A DNA stretch of 64,000 bases from Sphingopyxis sp. (GTDB lineage Bacteria > Pseudomonadota > Alphaproteobacteria > Sphingomonadales > Sphingomonadaceae). A program made the position numbers and the translations under genes. Shown here piece after piece: positions 8,250 through 17,161 of the stretch. The stretch spans positions 124,001-188,000 of the forward strand of contig JAEULK010000043.1 in NCBI GenBank assembly GCA_016793775.1. Direction: 5' to 3'. The notes under the pieces were generated by a model. That model was not told the DNA's origin. It ran no database searches and was given only the letters and a program-made list of their open reading frames with translations. Within the stretch, counting starts at the first letter, position 1. Each line of letters opens with the position of its first letter.

Positions 8250-9716
8250 CTAGCCCGCCGCGGCCTTGCGGATCGCGGCGAGTGCGGTGCGCGCTTCATA
8301 ATTGTTGAGACTGGCAAAGCCGATCCGCAGCCCGCGCGGCGCATTGTCGCGGGTCATGAACGAGCGCGACGAGGCGAAGCGCAGGCCCATCGCCGACGCC
8401 CGCGCCTCCATCTGGTCGAGATCGATGCCCGGGAATTGCAGCCAGAAGGCGAGGCCGCCATCGGGCATCTTGTAGCGCGCGATATCGCCGAGCATCTTGT
8501 CGAGCTCCGCGGCGAAGCTCTCGCGCCGTTCGGCGTAGACCTGCCACACCTTGCGGGCGTGGCGGCGCAATTCGCCATTCTCGATCAGTTCCGCCGCCGC
8601 ATCCTCGGTCAGGGCATTGCCCATGCCGTCGGTCAGCGATACGCGGTGCGCGATCGCATCGACGATCGCGGGCGGGGCCGCGACATAACCGATGCGCAGT
8701 GCCGGCAGCAGCAGCTTCGACATCGACCCGACATAGATGACCTGCCCGGGGCCATAGCTGGCGAGCGGCAGCAACGGTTGCGAGTGGAAGTGAAACTCGT
8801 GGTCATAGTCATCCTCGATGATCGCGAAGCCGAATTGGCGCGCGAGTTCGAGGAGGCGCAGCCGGCGTTCGGGGCGCAGCGAGACGGTGGTGGGAAACTG
8901 GTGATGCGGCGTCACGAACACCGCGCGCACCGCGTTGCGGCGGCAGGCATGTTCGACGGCATCGATGTCGATCCCGTCCTCGTCGAGCCCGACCGGAACG
9001 ATGTTGGCGCCGAAGGCGCGAAACGCCGCGACCGCGGGCTCATAGGTCAAGGCTTCGACGACCACCGAGTCCCCTGGCTGCAGCAGGACTTGCGAGGCGA
9101 GGAAGATGCCGTTCTGGCTGCCGCGCGTGATGCAGATATTCTCGGCGGTCACCGACAGCCCGCGCTGACCGCGCAGCATCGCGGCGATCCCCTCGCGCAG
9201 CATCGGGGAGCCGCGTGGGTCGCCATATTGAAAGCCGTTCTTCTCGGCCGCGCGGTTGGTCGCGCCGCGATAGGCGCGGGCGAGCAATTCGGTCGGGAAC
9301 AGGCGCCCGTCGGGCGCGCCTTCGTCGATCTTGAGGCCCGCGCCCGAGGGAAGCGCGATCGGCCTGGCCGGCGGTTCGGAATAACGATAATCGACGCGGA
9401 CGCTGTTCATCGTCAGTTCGACGTCGCCCTGTTGGCGCTTGACGGGATCCGGGAGCGCCGCCGCGACCATCGTGCCGCGCGTGCCCGCGGAATCGAGCCA
9501 GCCCTGCGCGATCAGATCTTCGTACGCAAAGACCACGGTCTTGCGGTTCACGCCCAGAATCTTCGCCATTTCGCGGCTGCTGGGCAGGTAGGTGCCCGAC
9601 GTCAGCTTGCCGCGCTCGATATCGCGGATCAGCGCCTGGATGATCTGCATATAGATCGGCGTCTCGCGCGACGGATCGATCCGTTCGCTGAGGCTCACTT
9701 GCCAAGGTCGCAGCAT
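8250..9716 (-). CDS. MocR-family regulator (GntR HTH plus PLP aminotransferase domain)
   Basis: The product has 488 residues. A GntR-type winged helix (about residues 15-85: IYMQIIQALIRDIERGKL, YLPSSREMAKILGVNRKTV) is joined by a linker to a fold-type-I aminotransferase domain. In that domain the Schiff-base lysine is probably Lys334 in SMSKLLLPALRIGY. MocR proteins sense pyridoxal phosphate or an amine-PLP adduct and usually bind direct-repeat operators, often acting as activators and autorepressors. I chose the ATG at 9716; upstream in-frame sequence lacks family similarity. It is transcribed divergently from the PaiB/amidohydrolase operon. Three copies of a bipartite motif in this cluster are candidate targets. 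Confidence 0.88.
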   Translation of the reverse strand: MLRPWQVSLSERIDPSRETPIYMQIIQALIRDIERGKLTSGTYLPSSREMAKILGVNRKTVVFAYEDLIAQGWLDSAGTRGTMVAAALPDPVKRQQGDVELTMNSVRVDYRYSEPPARPIALPSGAGLKIDEGAPDGRLFPTELLARAYRGATNRAAEKNGFQYGDPRGSPMLREGIAAMLRGQRGLSVTAENICITRGSQNGIFLASQVLLQPGDSVVVEALTYEPAVAAFRAFGANIVPVGLDEDGIDIDAVEHACRRNAVRAVFVTPHHQFPTTVSLRPERRLRLLELARQFGFAIIEDDYDHEFHFHSQPLLPLASYGPGQVIYVGSMSKLLLPALRIGYVAAPPAIVDAIAHRVSLTDGMGNALTEDAAAELIENGELRRHARKVWQVYAERRESFAAELDKMLGDIARYKMPDGGLAFWLQFPGIDLDQMEARASAMGLRFASSRSFMTRDNAPRGLRIGFASLNNYEARTALAAIRKAAAG

Positions 9717-9807
9717 TGGACCAGTCCTTTGCGAAGAAAATCTTCGAGTCGGGAGCCAAGGGTAATGGTCGGGGGGCGATCCGGCAAGGTTGCGCTGGTC
9801 CCCCCAA
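9714..9807. promoter_or_regulatory. Divergent MocR/PaiB control region with half-sites
   Basis: TTGGACCA overlaps the MocR start codon region (from 9716), and GGTCCCCCCAA lies at 9797-9807. Both resemble the GGGWCCAA half of the bipartite motif, read in opposite directions, but no AAACATCCA partner is visible. This could be the autoregulatory site of the MocR gene. The remainder up to 9917 holds a single GGGTAA (9760-9765) and nothing else I recognise. Confidence 0.35.
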
Positions 9808-9917
9808 TTTTCTTTTTTTGGTGCTTGTAGGAGAGCCAAGGCTACGGAAAAAGAGCGGCAATATGGGGCAGGTGCCAGCAGTGCGCATGGCACGACAGGT
9901 TCTTCTCAGGGGGCGGC

Positions 9918-10517
9918 GTGACGCTTTTCGAACGATTTGACGAAGCCGATGTGCAGAAGCTGGTGGCGGACTATCCGCTCGCCTGGGTATGCGGCGGCGG
10001 CGCGGCCGACATGGAGGCGAGCCTGCTGCCGCTGATCGGCGTATATGACGAGCAGGGCGCGCTCATCGAACTGATCGGCCATCTGATGCGGTCCAATCCG
10101 CTCCACGCCGCGTTGGTTGCCGATCCGCGCGCGACGATCCTGTTTCGCGGCCCCGACAGCTATGTCAGTCCCGAACATGCCGGGGTGCGCGACTGGGGCC
10201 CGACCTGGAACTATGCCCAGGTCAAGGTTCGCGCCGCGGTGCATTTCGACGACCCCCTGACCGAGCCGTCGCTCGAGCTGTTGATCGACGCGATGGAAAT
10301 GGGGCGGCTCCAGCCCTGGAGCAAGGAAGAGCTGGGCGAGCGGTATCGCGGGATGCTCGGGCGCATCATCGGCTTTCGCGCGACCGTCTCCGAACTGACG
10401 GGGAAGTTCAAGCTGGGACAGGACGAGGGCAAGGAGACGCTGGCGGCGATCCTCGGGACGCTTCCGGACCAAGCGACGGTGGCGTGGATGCGGCGGTTCA
10501 ACAGGGGGCGGTCATGA
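9918..10517 (+). CDS. PaiB-like FMN-binding protein
   Basis: The product has 199 residues and the split-barrel flavin-binding fold pattern of PaiB: ELIGHLMRSNPLHAAL in the first half, SYVSPEH and GPTWNYAQVKVRA in the middle, and a helical tail. Bacillus PaiB is called a negative regulator, but most homologues are of unproven function. The start is GTG at 9918 after AGGGGG; no better start is seen. It opens an operon in which the next start codons overlap the preceding stops. Pairing a flavin-fold protein with a divergent PLP-sensing MocR regulator is notable but its meaning is unknown. Confidence 0.78.
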   Translation: MTLFERFDEADVQKLVADYPLAWVCGGGAADMEASLLPLIGVYDEQGALIELIGHLMRSNPLHAALVADPRATILFRGPDSYVSPEHAGVRDWGPTWNYAQVKVRAAVHFDDPLTEPSLELLIDAMEMGRLQPWSKEELGERYRGMLGRIIGFRATVSELTGKFKLGQDEGKETLAAILGTLPDQATVAWMRRFNRGRS

Positions 10518-11902
10518 GCATCGGGCGGATCGGGTGGCTGGTCGCGGTCGCAGCGGTGCTGGGCATGACGGGCCCGGCGGCGGCGCAGCGAGCGGCGCCC
10601 TGGCCGTGGCAACAGGACCCGTTCCCGACCCGTTATCATGCGCCGGCCGCCGACGACATGCTGCTGCGGGGCGCAACGATCCTCGACGGGGCCGGCGGGC
10701 GGATCGATGGCGGCGATGTGTTGCTGCGCGGCGGCAAGATCGTCGCGGTGGGCAAAAATCTGGCCAATCCCGGCGTGCGCGAGGTCGATGCGCGCGGTCG
10801 CTGGATCACCCCCGGCGTCATCGACGTCCACACGCACAACGGGACGTTCGTCCTGCCGCTGACCGCGATCGACCGCGAGGCGTCCGACGTGGCGGAGGTT
10901 GCGACTCCCAACTCCGCCGACACCTGGATCGAAACCGGGGTGAATGCGGAGGACATGGGATTCGACCGGGCGCTGGCGAGCGGTGTCACGACACTCCAGA
11001 TCTTGCCCGGTTCGACGCCGATCTTCGCGGGTCGGTCGGTGGTGGTGAAACCTGTCGGCGGGGCGACCGTGTGGGACATGAAGGCGGCCGGCGGTGTCCA
11101 AGGTTTCAAGATGGCTTGCGGTGAGAATCCCAAGAGCTGGGGCGCCGACGACAAGAATGAAGGGCCGACCAGCCGGCAGGGGGTGATCGGTTTCATGCGC
11201 CAGGAATTCATCGAGGCGCAGCGTTACAAGCGCGCGGTCGAACAGGCACGCGCCGGTGTCGGCGCGATGCCGCCGCGCGACCTGAAGCTCGAGACGATCG
11301 CGGGCATATTGGCCGGCGATGTGCGGGTGAATTTGCACTGCTACCGTGCGGGAGACATTGCAGCCATGCTGTCGGTCGCCAAGGAATTCGGTTTCCGCAT
11401 CGGGGCGATCCATCACGCGACCGAGGCCTATAAAATCCCCGAGCTGCTACGCGAGGCGGGAACCTGCGCGGCCGTGTGGGCGGACTGGTGGGGGTTCAAG
11501 GTCGAGGCGCAGGATGCGATCCGCGCCGAGGCGCCGCTGCTCGAACGGGCGGGCGTCTGCGTGATGATGCATTCGGACTCGCCGGCCGACGGCCAGCGAC
11601 TGAACATTGCGGCGGCGAAGGCGGCGGCGGCAGGGCGCCGCATCGGCATCGAGACGCCGCCCGAGGTGATGATCAAATGGACGACGAGCAATCCCGCGAG
11701 ACTGCTTGGCCTGGAGAAGCGCGTCGGTACGCTGGCGCCGGGATATCAGGCCGACGTCGTGCTGTGGTCGGGCGATCCCTTCAGCATCTACAGCCGTGCC
11801 GACATTGTCCTGATCGACGGCGCGGTCGTCTGGGATCGATCGAAGCCGCATAGCGAACCGGTGTCGGATTTCGAGGTGGGCCGGGGAGGGATTGGGCAAT
11901 GA
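10514..11902 (+). CDS. Exported amidohydrolase (first of a tandem pair)
   Basis: The product has 462 residues with a signal peptide ending at about residue 25 (GPAAAQ). The metal site begins with HTH at residues 106-108 (GVIDVHTHNG) and continues with VNLHCYRAGD, IHHATEAY and the late Asp in MHSDSPADGQR. It belongs to the imidazolonepropionase/prolidase-like branch of the amidohydrolase superfamily, whose exported members have been found to cleave Xaa-Pro or other dipeptides; the exact substrate here is inferred only. The ATG at 10514 overlaps the PaiB stop (ATGA), and its stop overlaps the next start the same way. Confidence 0.83.
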   Translation: MSIGRIGWLVAVAAVLGMTGPAAAQRAAPWPWQQDPFPTRYHAPAADDMLLRGATILDGAGGRIDGGDVLLRGGKIVAVGKNLANPGVREVDARGRWITPGVIDVHTHNGTFVLPLTAIDREASDVAEVATPNSADTWIETGVNAEDMGFDRALASGVTTLQILPGSTPIFAGRSVVVKPVGGATVWDMKAAGGVQGFKMACGENPKSWGADDKNEGPTSRQGVIGFMRQEFIEAQRYKRAVEQARAGVGAMPPRDLKLETIAGILAGDVRVNLHCYRAGDIAAMLSVAKEFGFRIGAIHHATEAYKIPELLREAGTCAAVWADWWGFKVEAQDAIRAEAPLLERAGVCVMMHSDSPADGQRLNIAAAKAAAAGRRIGIETPPEVMIKWTTSNPARLLGLEKRVGTLAPGYQADVVLWSGDPFSIYSRADIVLIDGAVVWDRSKPHSEPVSDFEVGRGGIGQ

Positions 11903-13170
11903 AAAGTCTCGTCAGCCTGCTCGCGATCACGATGGCGACGCCCGCCACGGCGCAGAGCATTGCGGTGACGCACGCCGAAGCCTGGACGATGGAAAGCGAC
12001 ACCCCGGTCCGCGATGCGACGATCGTCATCGAAAATGGCCGCATCCTGTCGGTGACCGCCGGCGGCTCCGCGCCCGCAGGTGCGACGGTGATCGACGCGC
12101 GCGGCAAACCGGTGACGCCGGGCTTCGTCAACGGCGCGACGCAGATCGGCCTCGTTGAAATCTCGGGTTCGCCCGACACCAGCGACACCGGATCGACGGA
12201 CGACCGCAACCCCGGCAACGACGTCAGCCGCGCGCTCAACGGCAATTCGACACTGGTCGGCCTTGCGCGCGCAGACGGCCTTACCCGCGCGCTGATCTTT
12301 CCTTCGCCGTCGCGCCATGCGCCGTTCAGCGGCGAGCCGGCCTTTGCGCGGCTGCGCGACGGGGTCGATATCCTCGATGTCGCCGATGTCGGGGTCTATG
12401 CGGTCATCGGCGGCGGGGCCTGGGACCGGCTGGGATCGCGCGGGGTGCAATGGACAGCGCTGCGCAAGGCGCTCGACGAGGGCAGGCGCGCGCTCGCGCC
12501 GCCGCCGCCGACTGATGAGAAAAAGCGCAGCAAGGGCGATGGCCCCCCGGGCGGTCCGCCCGGCGACCGCAACCCCGGCGCGGAGATGATCCGCGGCGTG
12601 CTGCTCGGCGAAGTGCCGCTCGCGATCCAGGCTCACCGCGAGTCCGACATCCGTCAGGCGGCGGCGCTCGCCTCCGACTTCGGGATCAAGCTGATCATCG
12701 TCGGCGGCGCCGACGCCTGGCGCGCGGCGGATGTGCTCGCGGCGGCGAAGGTCGCCGTCATTGTCGATCCGAGCGCAAACCTGCCCTTCAATTTCGACCA
12801 GCTCGGCACACGGCAGGACAATGCCGCGAAACTTGCGAAAGCGGGCGTGCGCGTCGCGGTCGGACAGGCGGGCGGCCCGATCCACGCCACCTATAATGCC
12901 GGCATGGGCTTGCGCGAAGGCGCCGGGCTCTCGGTCGCGAACGGGATGCCCTATGCTGACGCGTTGCGCATGGTGACGGTCAATCCGCTGGCGATCTGGG
13001 GTCGCGGCGGCGGGACGTTGACGCCAGGCGCCGAGGCCGACCTGGTCGTGTGGGACGGCGATCCGCTCGAACCCGCGAGCATCGCGCTCCATGTCATTAT
13101 CGAGGGACGCGAAGCGCCCAACCGTTCGCGCCAGGACATGCTCGCCGAACGTTACAAGGACGCACGCTGA
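11899..13170 (+). CDS. Exported amidohydrolase-fold protein lacking the HxH motif
   Basis: The product has 423 residues with a signal peptide ending TATAQ (about residue 19). It has the amidohydrolase beta-sandwich at both ends (IVIENGRILSVTAGG near residue 45; GAEADLVVWDGDPLEPAS near the C-terminus). However, the segment where HxH should lie reads PVTPGFVNGATQIGL (residues 71-85), without the two histidines. A histidine in IQAHRESDIRQ remains. It is therefore either a non-catalytic partner of the preceding enzyme or uses a different metal site. A Pro/Gly-rich loop (about residues 200-230) is inserted. It overlaps both neighbours, so stoichiometric coupled synthesis with the upstream enzyme is likely. 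Confidence 0.8.
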   Translation: MKSLVSLLAITMATPATAQSIAVTHAEAWTMESDTPVRDATIVIENGRILSVTAGGSAPAGATVIDARGKPVTPGFVNGATQIGLVEISGSPDTSDTGSTDDRNPGNDVSRALNGNSTLVGLARADGLTRALIFPSPSRHAPFSGEPAFARLRDGVDILDVADVGVYAVIGGGAWDRLGSRGVQWTALRKALDEGRRALAPPPPTDEKKRSKGDGPPGGPPGDRNPGAEMIRGVLLGEVPLAIQAHRESDIRQAAALASDFGIKLIIVGGADAWRAADVLAAAKVAVIVDPSANLPFNFDQLGTRQDNAAKLAKAGVRVAVGQAGGPIHATYNAGMGLREGAGLSVANGMPYADALRMVTVNPLAIWGRGGGTLTPGAEADLVVWDGDPLEPASIALHVIIEGREAPNRSRQDMLAERYKDAR

Positions 13171-13946
13171 TGCCCGTGCTGCTTGTCGGTTGCGGGCGGA
13201 TGGGGAGCGCGATGGCGCGCGGCTGGGCGGGCAGCGAGACGATCTTCGTTCATGATCCGCTGGCCGACATATTGCCGGAAGGGGTCGAACGCATCGATGC
13301 GTTCGATACACTGGGCGGTGAGGACCTGGTCGTCGTTCTCGCGGTCAAACCGCAAATCTTCGGTTCGCTCGGCTCGTCTCTGCACTCGCTGACGCATAGC
13401 GGGGCGCTCTTCGTGTCGATCATGGCGGGAATCACGCTCGGCGGTCTGAGCGACGCACTCGGCGGCGCTCGGCGGATCGTGCGCGCAATGCCCAATACGC
13501 CGGCCGCAATCGGCCGGGGGATTACGGCCGCCGTGCCGGGGAGCGCCATCACGGCTGGCGACCGCTCGCGCGTCGATGCGTTGCTCGCGGCGACGGGCAC
13601 GCTGGTCTGGCTCGACGACGAGGCGCAGATAGATGCCGCGACCGCGGTATCGGGGAGCGGCCCCGCTTATTTCTTTCGTTTCACCGAGGCGCTGGCGATC
13701 GCGGGCGAAAAGGCGGGACTGCCGCCGCACATCGCGATGCAGCTTGCGCGCGCGACTTTTACCGGCGCCGCAGCCTTGGCGGATCAGGATGCCGCGCCGC
13801 TGGCCGAGTTGCGGCGGCAGGTGACGAGCCCCGGCGGCACCACCGCGGCGGGGCTGGGCGAGATGGACCGCGGCGAGGCGATCGATCGGCTGGTGGCCGC
13901 AGTGGTCGGTGCCGCGGCGGTGCGCTCGCGCGAACTGGCCGGCTGA
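13170..13946 (+). CDS. proC: Pyrroline-5-carboxylate reductase
   Basis: The product has 258 residues. It starts with a Rossmann motif (LLVGCGRMGSAMARGW), continues with VVLAVKPQ and MPNTPAAIGRGIT, and ends with the dimer-domain signature SGSGPAYFFRFTEAL and LRRQVTSPGGTTAAGL. ProC reduces pyrroline-5-carboxylate to proline in the cytoplasm. It starts within the stop of the preceding gene (TGATG). A ProC inside an operon of exported amidohydrolases suggests a link to proline-containing peptides or to an imine product, though it may be only a second, housekeeping-like copy. Confidence 0.9.
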   Translation: MPVLLVGCGRMGSAMARGWAGSETIFVHDPLADILPEGVERIDAFDTLGGEDLVVVLAVKPQIFGSLGSSLHSLTHSGALFVSIMAGITLGGLSDALGGARRIVRAMPNTPAAIGRGITAAVPGSAITAGDRSRVDALLAATGTLVWLDDEAQIDAATAVSGSGPAYFFRFTEALAIAGEKAGLPPHIAMQLARATFTGAAALADQDAAPLAELRRQVTSPGGTTAAGLGEMDRGEAIDRLVAAVVGAAAVRSRELAG

Positions 13947-13963
13947 TATAAGGAGGTAGAGCG

Positions 13964-16900
13964 ATGCAGCGAATATTCTCGAGCCTTGCGGCCTTGCTGC
14001 TTCTGGCATCGCCCGTCGCGGCGCAGGAGGGTTTGCCGCTCAAGCCCGCGCGCACACTCGATTATGAAGTGTCGAGCGGGACCTTCCTGTCGCTCGCGGT
14101 CTCGCCCGATGGCAAGACGATCCTGTTCGACATGCTCGGCGAAATCTATGCGCTGCCCGCCGAGGGTGGCAAGGCGGTGCCGATCGCGACGGGGATGGCG
14201 TTCGAGGTGCAGCCGACCTTCTCGCCCGACGGGAAATGGATCGCCTATGTCAGCGACCGGTCGGGCGGCGACAATGTGTGGATCGCGCGCACCGACGGCA
14301 GCGGCGCGCGGCGGATCAGCGACGAGGACGAGGGCGCGGTGCGCGTCTCGCCCGAATGGAGCGCCGACGGCAAGTCGGTCTATGTAAGCCGCTATCGTAT
14401 CCGGATCGACCGCTATGAATTGTGGCGCCATCCCGTCGATGGCGGGCCGGGCGAACTGGTCGCGCCGGCCAAGCCGTCCGGTGAGGCCCCGCGCGATACT
14501 TGGCAAAGCACTCTTGGCGCCGCGGCGTCGCGCGACGGCAAATATCTCTATTTCGCCCGCCGCGTCGGTGACAATGATTTTGCCGAGCCGGTGGCGTGGA
14601 CGATCGTCCGCCGCGAGTTGGCCACCGGCACCGAGCAGGTCGTCGTCGGCAATTCGGGCGGGCGCGAGGCCGGGAAGGAGACGTTTTTCCGGCCCGCGAT
14701 TTCGCCCGACGGGACCAAGCTCGCCTACGCCACGCGCCGACTGGCGGAGACGCGACTGCGACTGCGCGACCTCGCGACCGGCGAAGACCGCGATATGGGG
14801 CCGGCGCCCGCCGACCTTATCAACGGGCTGGCATGGCTCGACCTGATCCCGCGCTACAGCTTCACGCCCGACGGGCGGGCGATCCTGATCGCCTGGCAGG
14901 GGCGGATCGAGCGGCGGCCAATCGACGGATCGGCGGCGGTGCCGGTACCCTTCACGGCGCGGCTGAAGCTAGCGGTCGGTCCAAGCACGCGGATCGGTTT
15001 TCGCGAAGACACCGGCCCGGTGCGCGCCAAATTGCTGCAGGGGACGTCGACGTCGCCCGACGGCCAGCGCGTCGCCTATGCCGCGCTCGGCAGCGTCTAT
15101 GTCCAGTCGGTCGACGGCGGCAAGGCGCTGCGCCTGCCGATCAGCGGCGAGCCCGCCTCGCTGCCGGGCTGGAGTCCCGACGGGTCGCGCATCGCCTATG
15201 TCACATGGAGCGAGCGCGCGGGCGGTGCGCTGTGGAGCATCGCCGCCGACGGGTCGGGCCCGGCAGCGAAGATCAGCGACGTTTCGGCCTTTTACACCCA
15301 TCCCGCCTTCACGCCCGATGGTGCGAATATCCTCGCGGTCCGCTCGCCCGCCGCGGCGCGGCAGCAGACGAGTTTCGAATTCGGGACGGTGCGGCCCGCC
15401 GACCTCGTCGCTTTGCCCGCAGCGGGCGGGCCGGCCCGGGTCGTTACCAGCGGCATGCTTGGGCAGCGACCGCATTTCGTGCGCGGCGAACCCGGTACCG
15501 CCTATCTGCTTGGCCGCGAGGGGCTGGTCGCCGTCGATCTGGCCAGCGGGACGCAGCGCGTCGTCGCGTCGGTGAAGGCGCAGGATTATTATTTCACCGA
15601 ACGGCTCGCGGGCGCCGACGACCTGCAGATCAGCCCCGATGGCAAATGGATCGCGGCGCAGACCAGCGAACAGCTTTATGTGCTGCCTGTTCCGGCCGAT
15701 GCCAAGACGGTGATCGACCTGACCGCCGCCGACACGGTGGGGCGCAAGGTCACGCGCATGGGCGCCGATTTCTTCGGCTGGCGCGCCGATGGCAGCCTAA
15801 TCTGGACGGTCGGCAATTATCTGCAAGTCCTGCCCGATGCGAAAGCGGCTGCACCCGCCAAGCATGTCGAACTGATTGCCGAAATGCCGCGCGCGCGGCC
15901 CGCCGGCAGCCTGTTGCTGCGCGGGGCGCGGGCGCTGACGATGGCCGGCGGCGACACGATCATCGACGACGCAGACATATTGATTACCGGCGACCGGATC
16001 GCGGCGATCGGGCCGCGCGGCACACTGTCGGTGCCTGCCGGAACCCCTGAACGCGAACTCGGCGGAAAGACCGTGACGCCGGGCTTCATCGACGATCACG
16101 ACCATATCGGCGGGGTGCGCCGCAATGTCATCGGTTACGACGAATGGGACTTGCCCGCGCGGCTTGCCTTCGGGGTTACCACCTCCTTCGATCCCTCGAC
16201 CTTGGGCATCGACCAGATCGCCTATCAGGACCTGATCGACGCGGGGCTGGTGATCGGGCCGCGATTGCGCTCGACCGGACCGGCGCTGTTCTCCAAGGAG
16301 CGCTTTACCTCGCTCGATCAGGTACGCGACGTGCTGCGCCGCTATCGCGACGCCTGGGGGCTGCGCAACATCAAGCAATATCGGGGCGAAAGCCGCACGA
16401 TACGGCAATGGATCGCGATAGCGGCGCGCGAACAGGGTATCGTCCCGACCACCGAGGGCAGCCACAATCCCAAGCTGATGCTGACGCAGATCATCGACGG
16501 CTATGCCGGCAATGAACATGCGCTGCCGATCACGCCCTTTGGCGAGGATGTGGTCGGCCTCTATCAGCGCATGCGCGCGAGCTATGTCGCGACGCTGCTG
16601 ATCAACACCAGCGGCCCGTCGGGACGCCATTATTATGTGTCGATGCACGATCCCGCGACCGACCCCAAGGTACGGCATTTCTGGTCGCCGTCGGCGGTTG
16701 CGCACAAGCTGGGTTTCCGCCCCTGGGGCTCGTTCGCGGCGTCGCGCATGCCCGCGCTCGCCGCCGATGCGGCCAGGCTCGCGGAGAATGGCGCGCTGGT
16801 CGGCATGGGGTCGCATGGTGACGAACCGGGGATCGGCTTTCATTATGAGATGGAGGGGCATGCGCTCGGCGGGATGAAGCCGATGGCGGTGCTGCACGCG

Positions 16901-17161
16901 GCGACCGCCGGGGCGGCGGAAACGATCGGGCGGCTGGCGGACATGGGTACGCTGGAGCCTGGCAAATATGCCGACCTGGTGGTGTTCGACGAGGATCCGC
17001 TGACCGACATCCGCAAGACGATGTCGGTGGGGCTGGTGATGCGCGGCGGGCAATTGTTCGACGCGGACACGCTCGACGAACTGTGGCCGACCGCGCGCAA
17101 GATGCCCGCGTTGCCCTACATCGACGCCGAGAAGGACGCGCAGTGGCTGCCCGTGAAATGA
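13964..17161 (+). CDS. Exported beta-propeller amidohydrolase, 1065 residues
   Basis: A signal peptide (residues 1-21, ending PVAAQ) precedes a long TolB/WD40-like beta-propeller with repeated SPDGK motifs (for example FSPDGKWIAYVSDRSG), covering roughly residues 35-640. The C-terminal third is an amidohydrolase domain with HDH at residues 712-714 (FIDDHDHIGG), further histidines in TTEGSHNPK and GNEHALP, and GSHGDEPG late. Such propeller-amidohydrolase fusions are common in Bacteroidetes and sphingomonads and are thought to be periplasmic peptidase-like enzymes. AAGGAGGT lies 8 bases before the ATG. The stop overlaps the esterase start (ATGA). Confidence 0.87.
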   Translation: MQRIFSSLAALLLLASPVAAQEGLPLKPARTLDYEVSSGTFLSLAVSPDGKTILFDMLGEIYALPAEGGKAVPIATGMAFEVQPTFSPDGKWIAYVSDRSGGDNVWIARTDGSGARRISDEDEGAVRVSPEWSADGKSVYVSRYRIRIDRYELWRHPVDGGPGELVAPAKPSGEAPRDTWQSTLGAAASRDGKYLYFARRVGDNDFAEPVAWTIVRRELATGTEQVVVGNSGGREAGKETFFRPAISPDGTKLAYATRRLAETRLRLRDLATGEDRDMGPAPADLINGLAWLDLIPRYSFTPDGRAILIAWQGRIERRPIDGSAAVPVPFTARLKLAVGPSTRIGFREDTGPVRAKLLQGTSTSPDGQRVAYAALGSVYVQSVDGGKALRLPISGEPASLPGWSPDGSRIAYVTWSERAGGALWSIAADGSGPAAKISDVSAFYTHPAFTPDGANILAVRSPAAARQQTSFEFGTVRPADLVALPAAGGPARVVTSGMLGQRPHFVRGEPGTAYLLGREGLVAVDLASGTQRVVASVKAQDYYFTERLAGADDLQISPDGKWIAAQTSEQLYVLPVPADAKTVIDLTAADTVGRKVTRMGADFFGWRADGSLIWTVGNYLQVLPDAKAAAPAKHVELIAEMPRARPAGSLLLRGARALTMAGGDTIIDDADILITGDRIAAIGPRGTLSVPAGTPERELGGKTVTPGFIDDHDHIGGVRRNVIGYDEWDLPARLAFGVTTSFDPSTLGIDQIAYQDLIDAGLVIGPRLRSTGPALFSKERFTSLDQVRDVLRRYRDAWGLRNIKQYRGESRTIRQWIAIAAREQGIVPTTEGSHNPKLMLTQIIDGYAGNEHALPITPFGEDVVGLYQRMRASYVATLLINTSGPSGRHYYVSMHDPATDPKVRHFWSPSAVAHKLGFRPWGSFAASRMPALAADAARLAENGALVGMGSHGDEPGIGFHYEMEGHALGGMKPMAVLHAATAGAAETIGRLADMGTLEPGKYADLVVFDEDPLTDIRKTMSVGLVMRGGQLFDADTLDELWPTARKMPALPYIDAEKDAQWLPVK

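Noticed and set aside
9760-9765. Single GGGTAA in the MocR/PaiB gap as another LAL site
   Set aside because: No partner box 19-22 bases away on either side, and a six-base match is expected by chance.
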